From NCBI RefSeq assembly GCF_013299175.1, contig NZ_JAAFKF010000001.1:48836-112835 (forward strand): a stretch of 64,000 nucleotides of DNA. The letters are read 5' to 3'. Within the stretch, counting starts at the first letter, position 1, and the number at the start of each line of letters is the position of its first letter. Below, piece after piece: positions 18,254-28,545 of this stretch. The translations under genes were made by a program, and so were the position numbers. Origin of the DNA: Sphaerotilus sp. Lineage in GTDB: Bacteria; Pseudomonadota; Gammaproteobacteria; Burkholderiales; Burkholderiaceae_C. A model generated the notes under the pieces. That model was not told where the DNA came from and did no database searches. It saw only the letters and a list, made by a program, of their open reading frames with translations.

Positions 18254-18466
18254 ATGAGTGACAACAAAGCTGCTGCCGTCGTGGAAGTGCTGGCCGCCGA
18301 TCTGCAAGGGCCGGGCGTGGTGTTCTGCCCCAACCCCAAGCAGGCCCTCTGGAGCAACCACCCCAGGGTCTACATCGACCTCAGCCACAGCGGTGAAGGC
18401 AAGTGCGCCTACTGCGGAACTGTCTACCGCCTGAAGGCCGGCGAAACGGTCCACGCGCACCACTGA
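18254..18466 (+). CDS. zinc-finger domain protein (zf-CHCC type)
   Basis: MSDNKAAAVVEV...CPNPKQALWSNHPRVYIDLSHSGEGKCAYCGTVYRL. Confidence 0.85.
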   Translation: MSDNKAAAVVEVLAADLQGPGVVFCPNPKQALWSNHPRVYIDLSHSGEGKCAYCGTVYRLKAGETVHAHH

Positions 18467-18503
18467 CCCGTGACTCGGGCCACGGAGTTGCGCGGCCCGC
18501 CGC

Positions 18504-19211
18504 TCAAAGCTCCAGATGGCCCACCGACACCACCGGCCCCGTCGGCGCGCCGGTCGGTGATCCTCCCGTCGGCTCGACGCTGACGGCAAACGCGGCAGTG
18601 CCCTGCAGCAGGTGCTCGCGCAGCACCGTGGTGGCGCCCTGGTTCGACACCAGCCCCAGCGAACGCGGCGCACCCTTCGGTGGCACCGCCCAAAGCTCCA
18701 GCGCCTGCGTAGTCGTCACCGCCACGCCCGCCAGCGGCTTGAGCACCAGACTGCGGCCATCGGCGCCGACGCTGGCGACGAAGCTCGCCGGCCCTTGCCC
18801 GGTCCCGGTTCCCATCACCACGACCACGGGTGGTTGCACCGGGCCGGGCAGGGTCAGCGCCACGGCCAGCGCGAGCGTGGCCAGACTCGCCGCCCCGGCC
18901 AGACCTTGCCAGAGTCCGAGGCGCTCCCACCAGCGGGTGATGCGCTGCTGCACCGAGGCCGAGGCGCCGGCCATGGTGGCGTCGCCGAAGAGCCGTTGCT
19001 CGATGCCTGTCCACACGGCGGCTGACGGCGTCACCGGCGGCACGCTCGCCGTCAGGGGCACCAGCCGGTCCTGCCAGCGCCAGACGGCCTGGCGCAAGCC
19101 GGGATGCGCCGGCAACAGGGACTCGAAACGGCGGCGTGCGCCCCCGTGCAAGGTGCCCAGCACATATTCGGCGGCCAGGCGATCGCTCAGTTCACGGCGG
19201 CTGTAGTCCAT
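18504..19211 (-). CDS. anti-sigma factor (RskA-like)
   Basis: AAEYVLGTLHGGARRRFESLL N-terminal motif; directly downstream of an ECF sigma factor. Confidence 0.85.
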   Translation of the reverse strand: MDYSRRELSDRLAAEYVLGTLHGGARRRFESLLPAHPGLRQAVWRWQDRLVPLTASVPPVTPSAAVWTGIEQRLFGDATMAGASASVQQRITRWWERLGLWQGLAGAASLATLALAVALTLPGPVQPPVVVVMGTGTGQGPASFVASVGADGRSLVLKPLAGVAVTTTQALELWAVPPKGAPRSLGLVSNQGATTVLREHLLQGTAAFAVSVEPTGGSPTGAPTGPVVSVGHLEL

Positions 19212-19214
19212 GGC

Positions 19215-19868
19215 TCAACCCCGCGGCCCGGTCACGGTGGCGGTGGCTGGCCCGGCGTCGCCACCCAAGCCGGCACGCTCCAGACACGTGCGCAGCGCCA
19301 GCAGGCCGCGGCGCACCCAGCTCTTCACGCTGCCCAGCGGCTGCGTCATCTGTTCGGCCACCTCGGCGTGCGACAGGCCCTGGTAGAAGGCCAGCGCGAG
19401 GCACTGTTTCTGGTCGCCGCTCAAGGCGTCCAGACACACCCGCACGGCGCGGGACTCGACGGCGTGGCTGAGCAGCGTCTGGGGATCGGGGTCATCGGAG
19501 GCGAAATCCTGCAACATGTCGTGGTCTTCCTCATCCTCCCTGCCGGGGCGGTGGGTGCTGACGGTTTCCGGTTCGGTCTGGCGTCGGCGCAGGCTGTCGA
19601 TGGCGCGGTTGCGCGCCACGCTCGACAGCCAGGTCAGCGCCTGGGCGCGGCTGGCATCGAATCCCGCTGCGCTGCGCCAGACGTTCACGTAAACCTCCTG
19701 GAGAAGCTCTTCGGCGAGATCCCTCTGCCGCTGGATACGCAGGATCACTCCGAGCAGATGCGCGCTGGTGCGCTGGTAGAGGGTGGAAAACGCGGCGCGG
19801 TCGCCCAGACCCGTTCTGGCAAGGAGATCGGCCAATTCCTGCGCACGTTCCGGGGAAGTTGCTGCCAT
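19215..19868 (-). CDS. ECF-family RNA polymerase sigma factor
   Basis: Likely start MAATSPERAQ at 19868; LAEELLQEVYVNVWR and sigma4 QGLSHAEVAEQMTQPLGSVKSWVRRGL. Confidence 0.9.
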   Translation of the reverse strand: MAATSPERAQELADLLARTGLGDRAAFSTLYQRTSAHLLGVILRIQRQRDLAEELLQEVYVNVWRSAAGFDASRAQALTWLSSVARNRAIDSLRRRQTEPETVSTHRPGREDEEDHDMLQDFASDDPDPQTLLSHAVESRAVRVCLDALSGDQKQCLALAFYQGLSHAEVAEQMTQPLGSVKSWVRRGLLALRTCLERAGLGGDAGPATATVTGPRG

Positions 19869-19965
19869 GCGTTGGTCCTCGTCGAAGTCGGCGGATTCTA
19901 GAGGCCCCACGGGCGCCATGGTGGCTGCGTAGAATCCGGACCATCCTCTGCCGCTAAGGAACCCC

Positions 19966-20415
19966 ATGCCCCGTGCCAAGCCCTTGCAGGCTGCCTTGAT
20001 GGCGACTCCTGACGAAACCGAAACCCAGTTCTACGAGGCGCTGCAACAGGCCGACCTGGAGCGCGTGATGTCGGTCTGGTCGGACGACGAGGACATCGCC
20101 TGCATCCATCCGGGCGGGCCGCGGCTGGTCGGCGCGCAGGCGATCCGGTCGGCCTTCGAGAGCCTGTTTGCCCATGGCCGTGTCGATGCCCGCGTCTCGC
20201 AGGTGCGGCGCATCGTGGCCGGAAGCTGCGCCATCCACCATGTCCTCGAAGAGATCCGTGTCACCACCCCCGAGGGGCCGCAGCGCGCCTATGTGCTGGC
20301 CACCAACATCTTCGTGAAAACCCCGCAGGGCTGGCGCCTGCTCGCCCACCACGCCAGCCCCGGCAGTCCGCGCCAGGTGCAGGAGTTCAGCGACGAGCCT
20401 TCGACGCTGCATTGA
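19966..20415 (+). CDS. SnoaL/NTF2-like (DUF4440-type) protein
   Basis: ETQFYEALQQADLERVMSVWSDDEDIACIHPGGPRLVG. Confidence 0.75.
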   Translation: MPRAKPLQAALMATPDETETQFYEALQQADLERVMSVWSDDEDIACIHPGGPRLVGAQAIRSAFESLFAHGRVDARVSQVRRIVAGSCAIHHVLEEIRVTTPEGPQRAYVLATNIFVKTPQGWRLLAHHASPGSPRQVQEFSDEPSTLH

Positions 20416-20431
20416 CCGTGCCCCGCGGTCT

Positions 20432-21448
20432 GTGCTGACCCTCGACCCCGCTCCGGCCTGGCTGCCCGGCGGCCAGGCGCAAACCGTCTGGCCGGCGCTG
20501 TTCTCGCGCCGCCACGATCCTGCCGAGCCGATCGTCTACCGACGCGCGCGCCACACCACGCCGGACGGGGATTTCATCGACATCGACTGGCTGGACCACG
20601 GCATCGGCGGCGCTGCGGTCGGCGAGGGTGCGGGCGCCGGCCTGCTGGTGCTGTTCCACGGACTCGAGGGCTCCTCGCGCAGCCACTACGCGCTGGCCTT
20701 CGCCGACTGGGCGCGCCGCAATGGGTGGGCGTATGCCGTTCCGCATTTCCGCGGTTGCTCGGGGGAGATGAATCTGGCCCCGCGTGCCTACCACTCGGGC
20801 GACCACGCCGAGATCGGCTGGATGCTGGACACGGTCCGCCAGTCGCACACGCACGCGCACCACGGCGGTGGTCCGGTCGTCGCGGTTGGCGTCTCGCTGG
20901 GTGGCAATGCCTTGTTGCGCTGGGCGCAGGAGTCAGGCGCGCAGGCAGGGCGGGTGGTGCAGGCAGTGGCGTCGGTGTGTTCGCCGATCGATCTGGCGGC
21001 GGCTGGCCACGCCATCGGCCGCGGCCTGAACCGCCACCTCTACACGCCGATGTTCCTGCGCACCATGAAGCCCAAGGCGTTCGCCAAGCTCGCGCAGCAC
21101 CCCGGCCTGTTCGACGCCGACCGACTCCGTCAGGCGCGTGATCTCTACACCTTCGACAACCTCTTCACCGCCCCGCTGCACGGCTACCGGGACACCGAGG
21201 ACTACTGGCTCCGCGCCTCCGCCCAGCCGCGGCTGGCCGAGATCCGCATTCCGGCGCTGGTGCTCAACGCCCGCAACGACCCTTTCGTGCCAGCCGAGAG
21301 CCTGCCCGCTGCGCACGAAGTCGGGCGCCACGTCACCCTGTGGCAACCCGACCACGGTGGACATGTCGGCTTTGCCAGCGGGGCGCTGCCGGGGGATGTG
21401 CGCGGATTGCCGCGGGCCGTGATGGGCTGGCTGCAGGCGGCGTGCTGA
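20432..21448 (+). CDS. YheT-family alpha/beta hydrolase
   Basis: LLVLFHGLEGSSRSHYALAFADWA, AVGVSLGGNALLRW; GTG start. Confidence 0.85.
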   Translation: MLTLDPAPAWLPGGQAQTVWPALFSRRHDPAEPIVYRRARHTTPDGDFIDIDWLDHGIGGAAVGEGAGAGLLVLFHGLEGSSRSHYALAFADWARRNGWAYAVPHFRGCSGEMNLAPRAYHSGDHAEIGWMLDTVRQSHTHAHHGGGPVVAVGVSLGGNALLRWAQESGAQAGRVVQAVASVCSPIDLAAAGHAIGRGLNRHLYTPMFLRTMKPKAFAKLAQHPGLFDADRLRQARDLYTFDNLFTAPLHGYRDTEDYWLRASAQPRLAEIRIPALVLNARNDPFVPAESLPAAHEVGRHVTLWQPDHGGHVGFASGALPGDVRGLPRAVMGWLQAAC

Positions 21449-21463
21449 GGCAAGATCGGCCGC

Positions 21464-22009
21464 ATGGATGACATCGTTCGACAAGCCCTGAAGAAGTGGC
21501 CCAACGTGCCCGACTGCCGCGGCTGGCTCGCGCTGGACGCCCGCGGCGACTGGTACATGCGCGACGACCGCACGCAGGCGGCCGGCCCGTTCCCGCAAGT
21601 CAAAGGCAGCCGCATCCTGCACGACAAGCTGCGGGAGTTCATTGGCCGCAACTACGAGGCCGATGCCGACGGTTGCTGGTTTTTTCAGAATGGGCCGCAG
21701 AAGGTGTTCGTCGAGCTGGAGGCGGCGCCGTGGGTGTTCGGCGTGCAGTGGCTGGATGGCCTGTGGCGCGTCGAGACGCAGACCGGGCGGGTGGTGCCCT
21801 CGGTGGACGCGGTGCTGGTCGATGAGCAGGGGCGGCTATTCCTGGACACGCCGATCGGCCTCGGGCTGGTGCGCTCGGCGGACATGGACGCGGCGGCGGA
21901 TGCGGTGATCGGCGGGGTGTGGGTGCCGCAGGAGGTGCCGTTTGCCGGGTTGCCTGCGCGCTTTGGCTACTACCTCAGTCCGCAGCAGCGCGTGCGCGTT
22001 CCGCCATGA
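21464..22009 (+). CDS. conserved hypothetical protein
   Basis: 181 aa continuous ORF with plausible start: MDDIVRQALKKWPNVPDCRGWLALDARGDWYMRDDR. Confidence 0.7.
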   Translation: MDDIVRQALKKWPNVPDCRGWLALDARGDWYMRDDRTQAAGPFPQVKGSRILHDKLREFIGRNYEADADGCWFFQNGPQKVFVELEAAPWVFGVQWLDGLWRVETQTGRVVPSVDAVLVDEQGRLFLDTPIGLGLVRSADMDAAADAVIGGVWVPQEVPFAGLPARFGYYLSPQQRVRVPP

Positions 22010-22034
22010 AAAAAGCCGGTCGATGACCGGCTTT
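22009..22034 (-). terminator. Rho-independent terminator for the cytochrome c gene
   Basis: AAAGCCGGTC-GAT-GACCGGCTTT perfect stem; T-tract on the minus strand (AAAAAA at 22009-22014). Confidence 0.75.
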
Positions 22035-22055
22035 CGGTGTTCTGAGCGGAGCGGA

Positions 22056-22577
22056 TTACTTCGACGCGGCGTCCGCCGGCGCAGCAGCAGCCTTCGGCTC
22101 TTCGAACTTGGCGCCACCGGCGTTGGCCATGTAGACCACGGCGCGGCCGATTTCAACGTCGCTGAAATCACCACCACCCTGTGCGCCCATCGCGCCTTTG
22201 CCCTTGAGGGCGGACGTCAGCAGGGCTTCATACCCCTTGCCGACGCGCGGACCCCAGGCGGCCGCGTCACCGAACTTCGGCGCGCCCGCCAGGCCGGCGG
22301 TGTGGCAGGCCGTGCATTGGCCCTTGAACACGTCTTCGCCCGACTTCAGTGGGCCGCCTTCGAGCTTGATGTTCACCGCACCGACAGGCTGGATGCGCGC
22401 GGCCGTGGCTTCGGCGCTCAAGGCGTCGGCACCGGCACCGGCGCGGGACTCGCTGCCGACGTTCTTCACCAGCAAGACAATGGCGAAGATGGGCACAACA
22501 AAGGCAAAGATCACCGCCAGGATGAGTTGCTTGGGGGTCTTGATCGGGCTTTCGTGCTCGTCGTGGGCTTGGCTCAT
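22056..22577 (-). CDS. membrane-anchored cytochrome c (c5-like)
   Basis: Likely start MSQAHDEHESPIKTPKQLILAVIFAF at 22577; heme motif CTACHTAG. Confidence 0.88.
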   Translation of the reverse strand: MSQAHDEHESPIKTPKQLILAVIFAFVVPIFAIVLLVKNVGSESRAGAGADALSAEATAARIQPVGAVNIKLEGGPLKSGEDVFKGQCTACHTAGLAGAPKFGDAAAWGPRVGKGYEALLTSALKGKGAMGAQGGGDFSDVEIGRAVVYMANAGGAKFEEPKAAAAPADAASK

Positions 22578-22727
22578 GGATTCCTCAGGGCTGTTGAACG
22601 CGGTGTGGGCACTGTTCGCGTGCAGGGCAGGCAGGGTGCGCAAAACCGTCGAATTATAAGGGGCGGATGCATCTCGGCCGTGTTGCGTGCATGCTGCGTT
22701 GCAATAACTGCTAGAATCGCATTCGCT

Positions 22728-22803
22728 GCGCCCGTAGCTCAATGGATAGAGTATTGGCCTCCGAAGCCAAGGGTTGCTGGTTCGATCCCAGCCGGGCGCA
22801 CCA
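22728..22803 (+). tRNA. tRNA-Arg (anticodon CCG)
   Basis: GCGCCCG...CGGGCGC acceptor stem, anticodon arm TTGGC-CTCCGAA-GCCAA, T-loop GGTTCGATCCC, encoded ACCA end. Confidence 0.95.
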
Positions 22804-22814
22804 CCCGATCCGTG

Positions 22815-22843
22815 AAACGCCAACCACCGCCGGTTGGCGTTTT
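22815..22843 (+). terminator. terminator downstream of tRNA-Arg
   Basis: AAACGCCAACC-ACCGCC-GGTTGGCGTTTT hairpin. Confidence 0.75.
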
Positions 22844-23720
22844 CGCTTGTGCGGCGGTTTTCTGTCCCGGAGTGCCTGTGACTGCAGCAAAACGTCTGGC
22901 CTCGGTGGCCCTTCTGGTCGCCGCGTGGAGCGGGGTGGCCGCACCGGCCTGCGCTGTGCCATATGACCACATCGTCATCGTTGTGCTCGAAAACCGCTCG
23001 GCCGACGCCGGCGGCGAGCAGCGCATCTGGGGCAACCCGGCGATGCCCTTCCTCAACGGACTCGCCAACGACCCGCAGCACGGCGCCCGTTTCTCCAACG
23101 CCTTTGCGTCCGAGACCCCGTACCGCCGCATCCCCGCCGGCTTCCGGACGCCGTTGTCGGCCCGGCCCAGTCAGCCGAACTATCTCTACCTGTTCTCGGC
23201 CAGCCACCAGGGCGTGCTGCCGGCGTGGTTCCTCGACCCGACCTCGCCCTACCGAGGCGATGTGCGCATGGAGAGCAACGGCGACGCCCTGTCGGCCAAG
23301 CGCAGCGACCAGCCGGCCGGCATCGGCAACCTGCTGGTGCCCGCGGCCCGCCGCCCCTTCCGCACGGCCAACCTGGGCGCCGCCCTGCGCAACGCCGGCA
23401 AATCGTTCCTGACCTTCTCCGAAAGCCTGCCGCACCCGCTCTGGGACGGCGAGGGCGACCTCAACCCGCTGACCGACCACTACCGCCGCAAGCACAACCC
23501 GGCCATCAACTGGATCGACTTCGGCCCGGCGCACACCCCGCGCAGCGTGCCCGAGGCGCAGCGCCGCTTCCTGCTGCCGGTGGACGTGAACCTGGGTTTC
23601 CGGGCCACGCAAGACCCGACCGGCCGCCGCTGGCGCGGGTTCATGGAAGACGAACACGGCCGCCCGCTCGACTTCGCGAAGCTGCCCACCGTCTCCCTCG
23701 TCGTCCCCGACGAGCAGCAT

Positions 23721-23768
23721 GACGCCCACAGCGCCCCGCTCGCCGACGCCCACAGCGCCCCGCTCGCC
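23721..23768 (+). repeat. 24-bp in-frame tandem duplication (DAHSAPLA x2)
   Basis: GACGCCCACAGCGCCCCGCTCGCC at 23721-23744 and 23745-23768. Confidence 0.97.
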
Positions 23769-23998
23769 GACGCCGATGACTGGCTGCACCGCCACATCGG
23801 CCCCTATGCCGCCTGGGCGCGCACGCACAACAGCCTGCTCATCGTCACCTTCGACGAGGACGGCTCCACCGGACGCCCACAGCGCCCCGCTCGCCGACGC
23901 CGATGACTGGCTGCACCGCCACATCGGCCCCTATGCCGCCTGGGCGCGCACGCACAACAGCCTGCTCATCGTCACCTTCGACGAGGACGGCTCCACCG
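23745..23998 (+). repeat. 127-bp perfect tandem duplication
   Basis: Identical units at 23745-23871 and 23872-23998; 127 = 42x3+1, so frameshifting. Confidence 0.97.
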
Positions 23999-24442
23999 AC
24001 ACCTCGCAAGGCGACGGCTACCGCACCGGCCGCCACACCATTGCCACGCTGCTCCACGGCGCTGGCGTGCGCCCCGGCGTCTACGGCGAGCGCATCGACG
24101 CGCTGAACGTGCTCGCCACAGTGCTGCACGACCAGGGACTGCTGGAGGGCTTCCGCCGCGACTTCCTGGCGACCTGCACCGAGGACCGCCCCACCTGCGA
24201 GCGCGAGCACGCCAACCTGCGCCCCATCGCGGATGTGTTCGGCCGAGGCGAGCCGCTGGTCGAGCTGCCTGCCGTGCGTTGAGATCGGGTGAGGGTGGCC
24301 CTATACCGCGGTATGGGGGTGATTCTGGTGAAACAAGTCACGCTTGCCATGTGATCGCGGTGCGTCTACCCTGTCTGTCCAGACGTGCCGCGCTGGCACG
24401 TTGTCTACCCACCGAAGCAAACTGCGTGAAGGAACCGAGACC

Positions 24443-24952
24443 ATGGGATTGATGAGTTTCATCAAGGATGCCGGCGAAAAGCTCTTTGGCAGCCACAACC
24501 CTGAAAAAGCCGCTGCCGAGGCCGCGACTGCCGCCGATCCTGCCGCTGCACAAGCCAAGCTGGAAGCGGCCAACGCCGGCGCGGCGGCTGCCATCGAGAA
24601 GTACATCGGGGCGCAGGGCTTGAGCGTCGATGGTCTGCAGGTCGCCTTCGACGGCACCACCTGTGAGGCCACCGTCTCCGGCTGCGCCAACGACCAGGCG
24701 ACGAAGGAAAAAGTCCTGCTGTGCTGCGGCAACGTCGCGGGCGTCAACGGCGTCAACGACCTGATGACCGTCAACGAGCCGGCGGACGAGTCGCGCTGGC
24801 ACACCGTCGTGCGTGGCGACACCCTGTCGGGCATCGCCAAGGCCGAATACGGCAACGCCAACGCCTACATGAAGATCTTCGAGGCCAACAAGCCCATGCT
24901 CAGCCACCCGGACAAGATCTATCCGGGCCAGACGCTGCGCATTCCGGCCTGA
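24443..24952 (+). CDS. kbp: BON-LysM protein (Kbp/YgaU-like)
   Basis: MGLMSFIKDAGEKLFG...VVRGDTLSGIAKAEYGNANAYMKIFEANKPMLSHPDKIYPGQTLRIPA. Confidence 0.88.
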   Translation: MGLMSFIKDAGEKLFGSHNPEKAAAEAATAADPAAAQAKLEAANAGAAAAIEKYIGAQGLSVDGLQVAFDGTTCEATVSGCANDQATKEKVLLCCGNVAGVNGVNDLMTVNEPADESRWHTVVRGDTLSGIAKAEYGNANAYMKIFEANKPMLSHPDKIYPGQTLRIPA

Positions 24953-24990
24953 ACCAGGACATCCCGTTCTGCCTGCGCAAGCGGGCCACC

Positions 24991-25020
24991 ACGGCGACCG
25001 AGCGATCGGTCGCCGTTTTT
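24991..25020 (+). terminator. Rho-independent terminator
   Basis: ACGGCGACCGA-GCGA-TCGGTCGCCGT followed by TTTT. Confidence 0.8.
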
Positions 25021-25050
25021 CGTGGTGCGCCGCTCGCATGGCGGCACGGG

Positions 25051-27177
25051 TCAGGTCCGCTTCAATGCCGCCGTGTCGAACGGCATCGCCCGTAGCCGCT
25101 TCCCCGTCGCCGCAAAGATCGCATTCGCCACTGCCGGCGCGATCGGCGGCGTTCCCGGCTCGCCAATCCCGCCAGGCGCCTCGCTGCTCTCGACGAGGTG
25201 AACCTCCACCGCCGGCATCTCGGTCATGCGCAGCACCGGGTAGTTGTGGAAGTTGCCTTGCTCGACGCGCCCGTCGGCGTAGCTGATGCGGCCGTACAGC
25301 GCCGCCGACAGCCCGAAGGCGATCGACCCCTCGATCTGGCGCCGGATGATCGCCGGGTTGACCATCAGGCCGCAATCGACCGCCGCGACGACGCGGTGGA
25401 CCTTGGGCGTGCCGTCCGCCGCGACCGAGACCTCGGCGACCTCGGCCACATAGCTGCCGAAGCTCGACACCACCGCGATGCCCCGGTGCATCCCTGCTGG
25501 CAGCGCACCACCCCAGCCCGCCTTCTGCGCTGCGACCTCCAGCACCTTCAGGTGGCGTGGCGACTTGCCGAGCATCCCGCGCCGGAACTCGAACGGGTCT
25601 TTCCCCGCTGCGTGCGCCAGTTCGTCGATGAAGCTTTCCATGAAGAAGCTGTTCTGCGAGTGCCCGACCGAGCGCCAGAACCAGACCTGCGGACCCGGTT
25701 CGCGGCGGACGTAGCCGATGTGCTCGTGCGCGATGTCGTAGGGGTGGTCGGCGATGCCCTCGACGGCGAAGTGGTCCACGCCGCTCTCGGGGATCTTCAT
25801 GAAGCCGGAGCCGCCCATGATCGACGGCGAGGCGACGTTGCTGCGCAGCAGGACCGCTTTGCCCTGCGCATCCAGCCCGCCGCGGAAGGTGGTGACGGAC
25901 GCCGGCCGGTAGAAGCCCGCCGCCATGTCGTCCTCGCGGCTGTAGATCAGCTTGACCGGCGCGCCCGCGATCTTCGACAGCAGCGTCGCGTCGATCACGA
26001 AATCCGGGGCGAAGCGGCGACCGAAACCGCCGCCGAGCATCATCGTGTTGACCTTCACCTTGCCCGGCTGCACGGACGCGATCTGGCCGAGGATGCCTTG
26101 CAGCGGACCCTGGCTCTGCGTCCCGGCCCAGATCTCGACCGCATCCGCCGTGACCGACGCCGTGCAGTTCATCGGCTCCATGCAGGCGTGCGCGAGGTAG
26201 GGTGCCTCGTAGGTGGCATCGAGCGTGCGGCTGGCCTGCGCCGTGTCCGGGGTACCGCCGGTCTTGGCGACGGCGCCGGTGCCACGCGCGGCGGCCTCGT
26301 GCAGCGTCGCGCTGATCTTCGCGGACGACAGCCCCGCCTTGTCGCCGAAATCCCAGTCGATCTGCAGCGCATCGCGGCCCTTCTTCGCCGCCCAGTAGCC
26401 GCTGGCGAGAACGGCCACGCCGGACGGAATCGCGATCACCTTCTGCACGCCCTTGACCGCCCGCGCCGCGCTGTCGTCGAACTTCGCGACCTTGACACCC
26501 GGCAGCGGCGCCCGCGCCATCACCGCCACCAGCATCCCCGGCACCTGCACGTCGATGCCGTAGCGGGCCGTGCCGTTGACCTTGGCCGGCGTGTCGAGCC
26601 GTTTCAGCGGCTGGCCGAGCAGGCGGAACTCCTTCGGGTTCTTCAGCGGTGGCTTCTCGGGTGGTGTCTGTCGGCGCGCCGCCTCGACCAGATCGCCGTA
26701 GCGCAGCCGCCGGCCATCGGCGTGGATCACCTCGCTGTTCTCGGTGCGGCACTGGTCAGGGGTGGTTTTCCACGTCTCGGCGGCGGCGGCGACGAGCATC
26801 GCCCGCGCCGCCGCACCGGCCTGACGCACCACCTGCCAGTGGCCGCGCACGGTGGACGAGCCGCCGGTGGCCTGCATCCCGAAGGCGGGGTTGGCATACG
26901 CCTGGTCCACGGGGGCCTGCTCGACCTGCACGGTGCGCCAGTCGGCGTCCAGCTCTTCGGCCACCATCATCGGGATGGCGGTGAGCACGCCCTGGCCCAT
27001 CTCGGCCGAACCGCAAACGATGGTGATGCGGTGGTCGGGCGTCAGCCGGAGCCACGCGCTGGGCGCGAATGGGGTGTTGCCTTGTGCCATCGCCCGGCGC
27101 GAGAGCAGGGGCAGCGTGAAACCGAGAACCAGCGCGGAGCCCGAGCCGGCGAGGAAGGTGCGGCGGGTGGTGTCCAT
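25051..27177 (-). CDS. molybdopterin-dependent oxidoreductase large subunit (IorB/isoquinoline 1-oxidoreductase-like)
   Basis: 708 aa; Tat-like N-terminus MDTTRRTFLAGSGSALVLGF; GGGFGRRFAPDFV motif. Confidence 0.88.
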   Translation of the reverse strand: MDTTRRTFLAGSGSALVLGFTLPLLSRRAMAQGNTPFAPSAWLRLTPDHRITIVCGSAEMGQGVLTAIPMMVAEELDADWRTVQVEQAPVDQAYANPAFGMQATGGSSTVRGHWQVVRQAGAAARAMLVAAAAETWKTTPDQCRTENSEVIHADGRRLRYGDLVEAARRQTPPEKPPLKNPKEFRLLGQPLKRLDTPAKVNGTARYGIDVQVPGMLVAVMARAPLPGVKVAKFDDSAARAVKGVQKVIAIPSGVAVLASGYWAAKKGRDALQIDWDFGDKAGLSSAKISATLHEAAARGTGAVAKTGGTPDTAQASRTLDATYEAPYLAHACMEPMNCTASVTADAVEIWAGTQSQGPLQGILGQIASVQPGKVKVNTMMLGGGFGRRFAPDFVIDATLLSKIAGAPVKLIYSREDDMAAGFYRPASVTTFRGGLDAQGKAVLLRSNVASPSIMGGSGFMKIPESGVDHFAVEGIADHPYDIAHEHIGYVRREPGPQVWFWRSVGHSQNSFFMESFIDELAHAAGKDPFEFRRGMLGKSPRHLKVLEVAAQKAGWGGALPAGMHRGIAVVSSFGSYVAEVAEVSVAADGTPKVHRVVAAVDCGLMVNPAIIRRQIEGSIAFGLSAALYGRISYADGRVEQGNFHNYPVLRMTEMPAVEVHLVESSEAPGGIGEPGTPPIAPAVANAIFAATGKRLRAMPFDTAALKRT

Positions 27178-27178
27178 C

Positions 27179-27646
27179 TCAGGCTCCCCGTTGCAGCGTG
27201 ACCGCGGCGACCTGGATGGCGGCGCGGATCTGGTGGTAGGTGCCGCAGCGGCAGAGGTTGCCGCTCATCGCGCCGTCGATGTCGGCGTCGCTGGGCTTCT
27301 TGTTCTGCGCGAGCAGGGCGCAGGCGCTCATCACCTGGCCGGACTGGCAGTAGCCGCACTGCGGCACATCGCCCGCGTTCCACGCCGCCTGCACCGCCTG
27401 GCCAACCGGGCTGGCGCCGATGCCCTCGATCGTGGTGACGCGCTTGCCTGCCGCGGCCGACAGCGGCGTCTGGCAGGCGCGCACTGCCTGTCCATCCAGA
27501 TGCACCGTGCAGGCGCCGCACAGCGCCATGCCACAGCCGAACTTGGTGCCGGTGAGCTGCAGCTCTTCGCGCAGCGCCCACAGCAGTGGCATCTCGGGAT
27601 CGGCATCGATCGACACCGCTTTGGAATTCACGTTCAACGAAACCAT
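27179..27646 (-). CDS. 2Fe-2S oxidoreductase small subunit (IorA-like)
   Basis: Likely start [11 protein letters not shown] at 27646; cysteine motifs [16 protein letters not shown] and CGYCQSGQ...CRCGTY. Confidence 0.9.
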   Translation of the reverse strand: MVSLNVNSKAVSIDADPEMPLLWALREELQLTGTKFGCGMALCGACTVHLDGQAVRACQTPLSAAAGKRVTTIEGIGASPVGQAVQAAWNAGDVPQCGYCQSGQVMSACALLAQNKKPSDADIDGAMSGNLCRCGTYHQIRAAIQVAAVTLQRGA

Positions 27647-27767
27647 GACCACCGACTCCTCGTGGTGTTGCCAGGCGGGAATGCCCGGCGCGCGACCATC
27701 GTAGCCCTGCAACTGCGGTGTAGACAGTCGCCCAGGTGTCGATTCCACCCCAGGAAAACCCGCAAGT

Positions 27768-28493
27768 TCAGCGCGTCGGTGGATGCTCGGTGCGTCCGTC
27801 GGCGTGGCGGGCAAAGCGGGTCGGGTCGCTGCCATGCACCGGGGCCGTGTCCGGCCACTGCCAGCCGCCGAACTGCGTGCGCTGGTAGTCCGCGAACGCT
27901 TGCCGGATCTCGGCCTCGGTGTTCATCACGAAGGGTCCGTACTGCGCCACCGGCTCGCCGATCGGGCGGCCCTGCAGCATCAGCAGCTCGGCGGGCGTGG
28001 CGGCACTGTTGACATCGCCGGCCCACAGCATCGTGAAATGTGGTGCCGCGAACTTCTGGCGGGCGGGCAGGTTCAGCCAGATCTGGAACAGGTCGAGCGG
28101 GTTCGGCGTGGTGGTGGACAGCAGCGGGAACATCTCGCTGTGCTGGATGCCGCGGCCTGCGGTCAGCCACTGCACGTCGCCGTCGCCATAGCGGGCGGCA
28201 GCGCCCATCGAGTCGGCGTGGTCGATGTGGCCGGTGCGGACCAGCGTGACGGTCTCGAAGCCGCGGTGCGGGTGGGCGGGGAAGCCGGGCACCTGCCGGC
28301 CGTGGTACATGCTCCAGCCGTCGCGGCAGGAGAAATCGCTGCCGACCTGCCGACCGGACAGCGACGCGGCCGGGCCATAGCGGCCGTTGCCCTGCGGGTA
28401 GCGGTCGTCGTGGTGGACGCAGAAGAGGAAGGGATCCTGGGTTGGCCAGGGGAAACCGAGGGGGTGGAGGGTCAGCATGGCGGTGGTGGGCAT
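27768..28493 (-). CDS. pirin-family protein
   Basis: [30 protein letters not shown]...[13 protein letters not shown]. Confidence 0.88.
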   Translation of the reverse strand: MPTTAMLTLHPLGFPWPTQDPFLFCVHHDDRYPQGNGRYGPAASLSGRQVGSDFSCRDGWSMYHGRQVPGFPAHPHRGFETVTLVRTGHIDHADSMGAAARYGDGDVQWLTAGRGIQHSEMFPLLSTTTPNPLDLFQIWLNLPARQKFAAPHFTMLWAGDVNSAATPAELLMLQGRPIGEPVAQYGPFVMNTEAEIRQAFADYQRTQFGGWQWPDTAPVHGSDPTRFARHADGRTEHPPTR

Positions 28494-28545
28494 GGGGTGG
28501 TCCCGGTTCTGTTGGGCAAAGGCTTGCAGTGGTGCCGACCGTGGC

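Larger units (their letters stand above)
22872..24282 (+). pseudogene. phosphoesterase / acid phosphatase family protein, frameshifted by a 127-bp tandem duplication
   Basis: GTG start MPVTAAKRLASVALLVAAWSG...YDHIVIVVLENRS; reading frame changes from the 21942..23906 ORF to the 23719..24282 ORF exactly across the duplication. Confidence 0.85.

Noticed and set aside
18504-19868. ECF sigma/anti-sigma pair as unusual
   Set aside because: Standard SigK/RskA-like arrangement; listed only as features.
22728-22803. tRNA-Arg as a possible integration site of a mobile element
   Set aside because: No integrase, and no second copy of the tRNA 3' end was noticed in the window.
21942-22871. Upstream extension of the phosphoesterase ORF through tRNA-Arg and antisense to cytochrome c
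   Set aside because: Crosses a clear tRNA gene and its terminator; the secretion signal starts at the GTG near 22872.
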